Shown here piece by piece: positions 5,492-7,042 of a stretch of 7,042 nt of DNA. A model generated the notes under the pieces. The model made no database searches, was not told the origin of the DNA, and worked only from the letters and a program-made list of their open reading frames with translations. Position numbers and translations under genes: made by a program. Source of the stretch: Pseudomonadota bacterium (GTDB lineage Bacteria; Pseudomonadota; Alphaproteobacteria; Kiloniellales; J153); NCBI GenBank assembly GCA_022572105.1, contig JACZWN010000174.1, positions 1 to 7,042 of the forward strand. Reading direction: 5' to 3'. Each line of letters begins with the position of its first letter. Within the stretch, counting starts at the first letter, position 1.

Positions 5492-6754
5492 TCAGTCCGC
5501 AGGTGCCGCCGCCTCCGGGCTCGCCGGCGTCAGGTAGGCGGCCACCGGCGAGGCGCGCGGCGGCACGGCGACAAAGGCGCCCTGATCGTCGAGCGGCCGC
5601 GCGGCCCGTCTGGACATGCGGTAAAGCGCGAAAAACCCGATCGCGGCGTGAATCAGGCCAAGCCCCCAGAAGAACCCGGTCGGGCCCATCACGGACATCA
5701 GCCCGGCCAGCGTCACCGGACCGAAGGCGGCCCCGATACCGCCGACGAGCACCAAGCTGCCGCTGGCCGCGACCATCTGGCTCGGCTCCAGGAAGTCGTT
5801 GGTGTGGGCGATGGTCAAAGAGTACATGGGCATGTTCATGCCGCCGAAGACGCCGATCAGGGCAAAGATCGCCCAGGCCGGCGCGATTTCGGCGAAGGGC
5901 CCGGCCACCATGCTCGCCACGATCGCGCAGATCGCGGCCAGGAAGGTCACGACGGTGAGCACCCGGCGGCGGTCGAAGCGGTCCGACAAACGCCCGATCG
6001 GCCACTGCAGAAGCATGCCGCCGAACATCGCGACCGCCATGAAGATCGAGACCTGGGCGATGGAGTAGCCGGCTTCCGTGGCGAAGACCGCGCCCATGCC
6101 CACGAGGCCGCCCTGGGCCATGCCGGTTCCCAGCGTGCCCAGCACGCCGAGCGGCGAGATGCGGTAGAGCTGGCGCAGGCTGACCGCGCTCGGCGTTTGG
6201 AATTCCGGCGCCGGCGCCGCGGTCAGCAGGATCGGGATGAGGGCCAGCGAGACCAGGATGGAAATCAGCACGAAGAGCTCGAAGCTGGCCGGGTCGGCGA
6301 GGTTGAGCAGGAAATGCCCGGAACCCATGCCGGCCAGCATGACGACCATGTAGACCGACAGCAACTGGCCGCGGGTCTCGTTGGTCGCCCGGTCGTTCAG
6401 CCAACTCTCCGCGACCACGTAGAGACCGGCGAAACAGATGCCGGTGACCAGGCGCATGGCGCCCCAGCTGGGCGGCGTGACGTAAACGGAATGGAGCAGT
6501 ACCGTGGCCGAGGCGAGCGAGGCGAGCGCGGCGAACACCCGGATGTGGCCGACCCGCCTGACCAGGCGCGGCACCAGCGTCGAGCCGGCCAGGAAGCCGA
6601 CGAAGTAGGCGCTCATCACAAAGCCGGTGACGGCGGTCGGAAAGCCTTCGAGCGAGGCGCGCAGGCCGAGCAGGCTGCCCTGCAGACCGTTGCCCAGCAT
6701 GATCAGTGCGATGCCCAGAAACAACGCCCAGGAAGAGGCCACCACAGACAGCAT
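5492..6754 (-). CDS. MFS transporter, YcaD-like
   Basis: A 420-aa inner-membrane permease of the major facilitator superfamily with about 12 hydrophobic helices in two halves; substrate unknown. It resembles E. coli YcaD in several places: VVAESWLNDRATNETRGQLL (113-132) corresponds to the YcaD VVVESAL region, and LQWPIGRLSDRFDRRRVL (249-266) contains the second-half MFS motif A. The first-half motif A (PRLVRRVGHIRVF, 62-74) is degenerate. The C-terminus from about 385 is a Pro/Ala-rich soluble tail. I chose the ATG at 6754 because GGAG lies 7 nt upstream and the first helix begins at once; a TTG at 6811 would add 19 residues without a ribosome binding site. The gene begins 64 nt after thiE on the same strand, so cotranscription is likely. 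That hints at, but does not show, transport of a thiamine-related or other small metabolite. Confidence 0.92.
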   Translation of the reverse strand: MLSVVASSWALFLGIALIMLGNGLQGSLLGLRASLEGFPTAVTGFVMSAYFVGFLAGSTLVPRLVRRVGHIRVFAALASLASATVLLHSVYVTPPSWGAMRLVTGICFAGLYVVAESWLNDRATNETRGQLLSVYMVVMLAGMGSGHFLLNLADPASFELFVLISILVSLALIPILLTAAPAPEFQTPSAVSLRQLYRISPLGVLGTLGTGMAQGGLVGMGAVFATEAGYSIAQVSIFMAVAMFGGMLLQWPIGRLSDRFDRRRVLTVVTFLAAICAIVASMVAGPFAEIAPAWAIFALIGVFGGMNMPMYSLTIAHTNDFLEPSQMVAASGSLVLVGGIGAAFGPVTLAGLMSVMGPTGFFWGLGLIHAAIGFFALYRMSRRAARPLDDQGAFVAVPPRASPVAAYLTPASPEAAAPAD

Positions 6755-6818
6755 CGAGAGACTCCAGGTTTCGACCTGCTCTAGCAAGCCTTGGCCGCGT
6801 CCAAAGCTCAAGTGGTAA

Positions 6819-7042
6819 TCAAGTTTTGCGCGGCGGACTTGTCCTGATACGACCCTCGACCCGGCGTTGAAACGCCGTCCTCGAGCCGGGTGCCGGGCGC
6901 CCCATCGCGGCCAGGAGTTCGGCCACCACCGCGCCCGGGTCGGCGGCGCGCATGACCGGGCCCATGACCGCGACCGCGGCCGCGCCGGCGCTCAGGCAAG
7001 ACCCGGCGTTGGCCGCCGTCACGCCGCCGAGGGCGACCACCG
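6819..7042 (-). CDS. thiE: Thiamine phosphate synthase / TenI-like protein, C-terminal fragment
   Basis: Only the last 74 residues are in the window; the 5' part lies beyond position 7042. ThiE joins the pyrimidine and thiazole phosphate moieties into thiamine monophosphate in the cytoplasm. VVALGGVTAANAGSCLSAGA followed by AAVAVMGPVMRAADPGAVVAELLAAM matches the last strands and phosphate-binding region of the ThiE TIM barrel (usual form: AIGGI, N, GADGVAVVSAI, ADP). The segment after LLAAM, about 27 basic residues ending PPRKT, is longer than the usual ThiE end and includes a DNA palindrome. TenI, the related aminopyrimidine-pathway or thiazole-tautomerase protein, has the same fold and cannot be excluded from this fragment. 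The stop is TGA at 6821-6819. The MFS gene follows 64 nt downstream. Confidence 0.8.
   Translation of the reverse strand, partial: VVALGGVTAANAGSCLSAGAAAVAVMGPVMRAADPGAVVAELLAAMGRPAPGSRTAFQRRVEGRIRTSPPRKT
6855..6885 (-). other. Palindromic stem-loop inside the 3' end of thiE
   Basis: CGGCGT (6862-6867) pairs with ACGCCG (6872-6877) around a TGAA-type loop. After a small internal loop, CTCGA (6855-6859) pairs with TCGAG (6881-6885), giving eleven pairs in 31 nt. It lies within the codons for the unusual C-terminal tail, 33 nt before the stop. With no U-tract it is not an intrinsic terminator. It might protect or attenuate the thiE-MFS transcript, or arise from GC-rich coding sequence. Confidence 0.4.

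Noticed and set aside
4267..5958. Plus-strand open frame of 563 codons across cysNC, cysD and the MFS gene
   Set aside because: It runs antisense to three well-supported genes and their spacers, with low-complexity Arg/Pro/Ala sequence typical of GC-rich shadows.
5648..6784. Plus-strand open frame of 378 codons opposite the MFS gene
   Set aside because: Composition is rich in Asp, His, Gln and Arg with no motif; the opposite strand encodes an intact 12-helix transporter.
6755..6811. TTG start for the MFS protein at 6811
   Set aside because: There is no ribosome binding site, and it adds a non-hydrophobic leader; the ATG at 6754 has GGAG 7 nt upstream.
1..7042. CRISPR arrays, tRNA or rRNA genes, insertion sequences
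   Set aside because: No regularly spaced repeats, no tRNA-like cloverleaf with a CCA end, no rRNA sequence and no transposase or terminal inverted repeats were seen.

Overview
The window is GC-rich DNA. All six supported protein genes lie on the minus strand, so transcription reads from high to low coordinates. The gene set is a thiamine phosphate synthase-type protein, a YcaD-like MFS transporter, CysD, a CysN-CysC fusion, a membrane-anchored coiled-coil M23 peptidase overlapping a bactofilin. Together with the base composition this suggests a free-living alphaproteobacterium, possibly in the Rhodospirillales or a related group. That placement is inferred from protein style, because no marker gene is present.

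Layout in transcription order. (1) 7042-6819: C-terminal end of a ThiE/TenI-like protein, cut by the window edge. (2) 6754-5492: a 12-helix MFS permease starting 64 nt after thiE, probably cotranscribed. (3) 5491-5353: a 139-nt spacer with weak hairpins, a weak promoter candidate and a 14-bp tandem direct repeat just upstream of cysD. (4) 5352-4558 cysD and 4544-2583 cysNC: a two-gene sulfate-activation operon. Its 13-nt spacer, with the last base of the cysD stop codon, can fold into a hairpin. (5) 2582-2091: about 490 nt without a convincing gene. It holds an AT-rich block with a perfect 16-bp palindrome, a good sigma70-type promoter candidate, and a leader with several stem-loops. (6) 2090-480: an M23 (LytM-type) peptidase with an N-terminal membrane helix and a long coiled coil. 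(7) 496-1: a bactofilin whose start lies inside the end of the peptidase gene and which runs off the window.

CysD and the CysN domain make adenosine 5'-phosphosulfate (APS) from sulfate and ATP, with GTP hydrolysis driving the reaction. The fused CysC domain phosphorylates APS to PAPS. PAPS feeds either sulfate reduction or sulfotransferases, and nothing in the window says which. The M23-bactofilin pair is a known type of cell-shape module, in which a cytoskeletal scaffold is paired with a peptidoglycan hydrolase.

I see no clear undescribed multi-gene system, no RNA gene of a known family, no CRISPR array and no insertion sequence. The items most worth a second look are the structured AT-to-GC intergenic region ahead of the M23-bactofilin operon, the divergent lineage of the cysD-cysNC pair, and the tandem repeat ahead of cysD.
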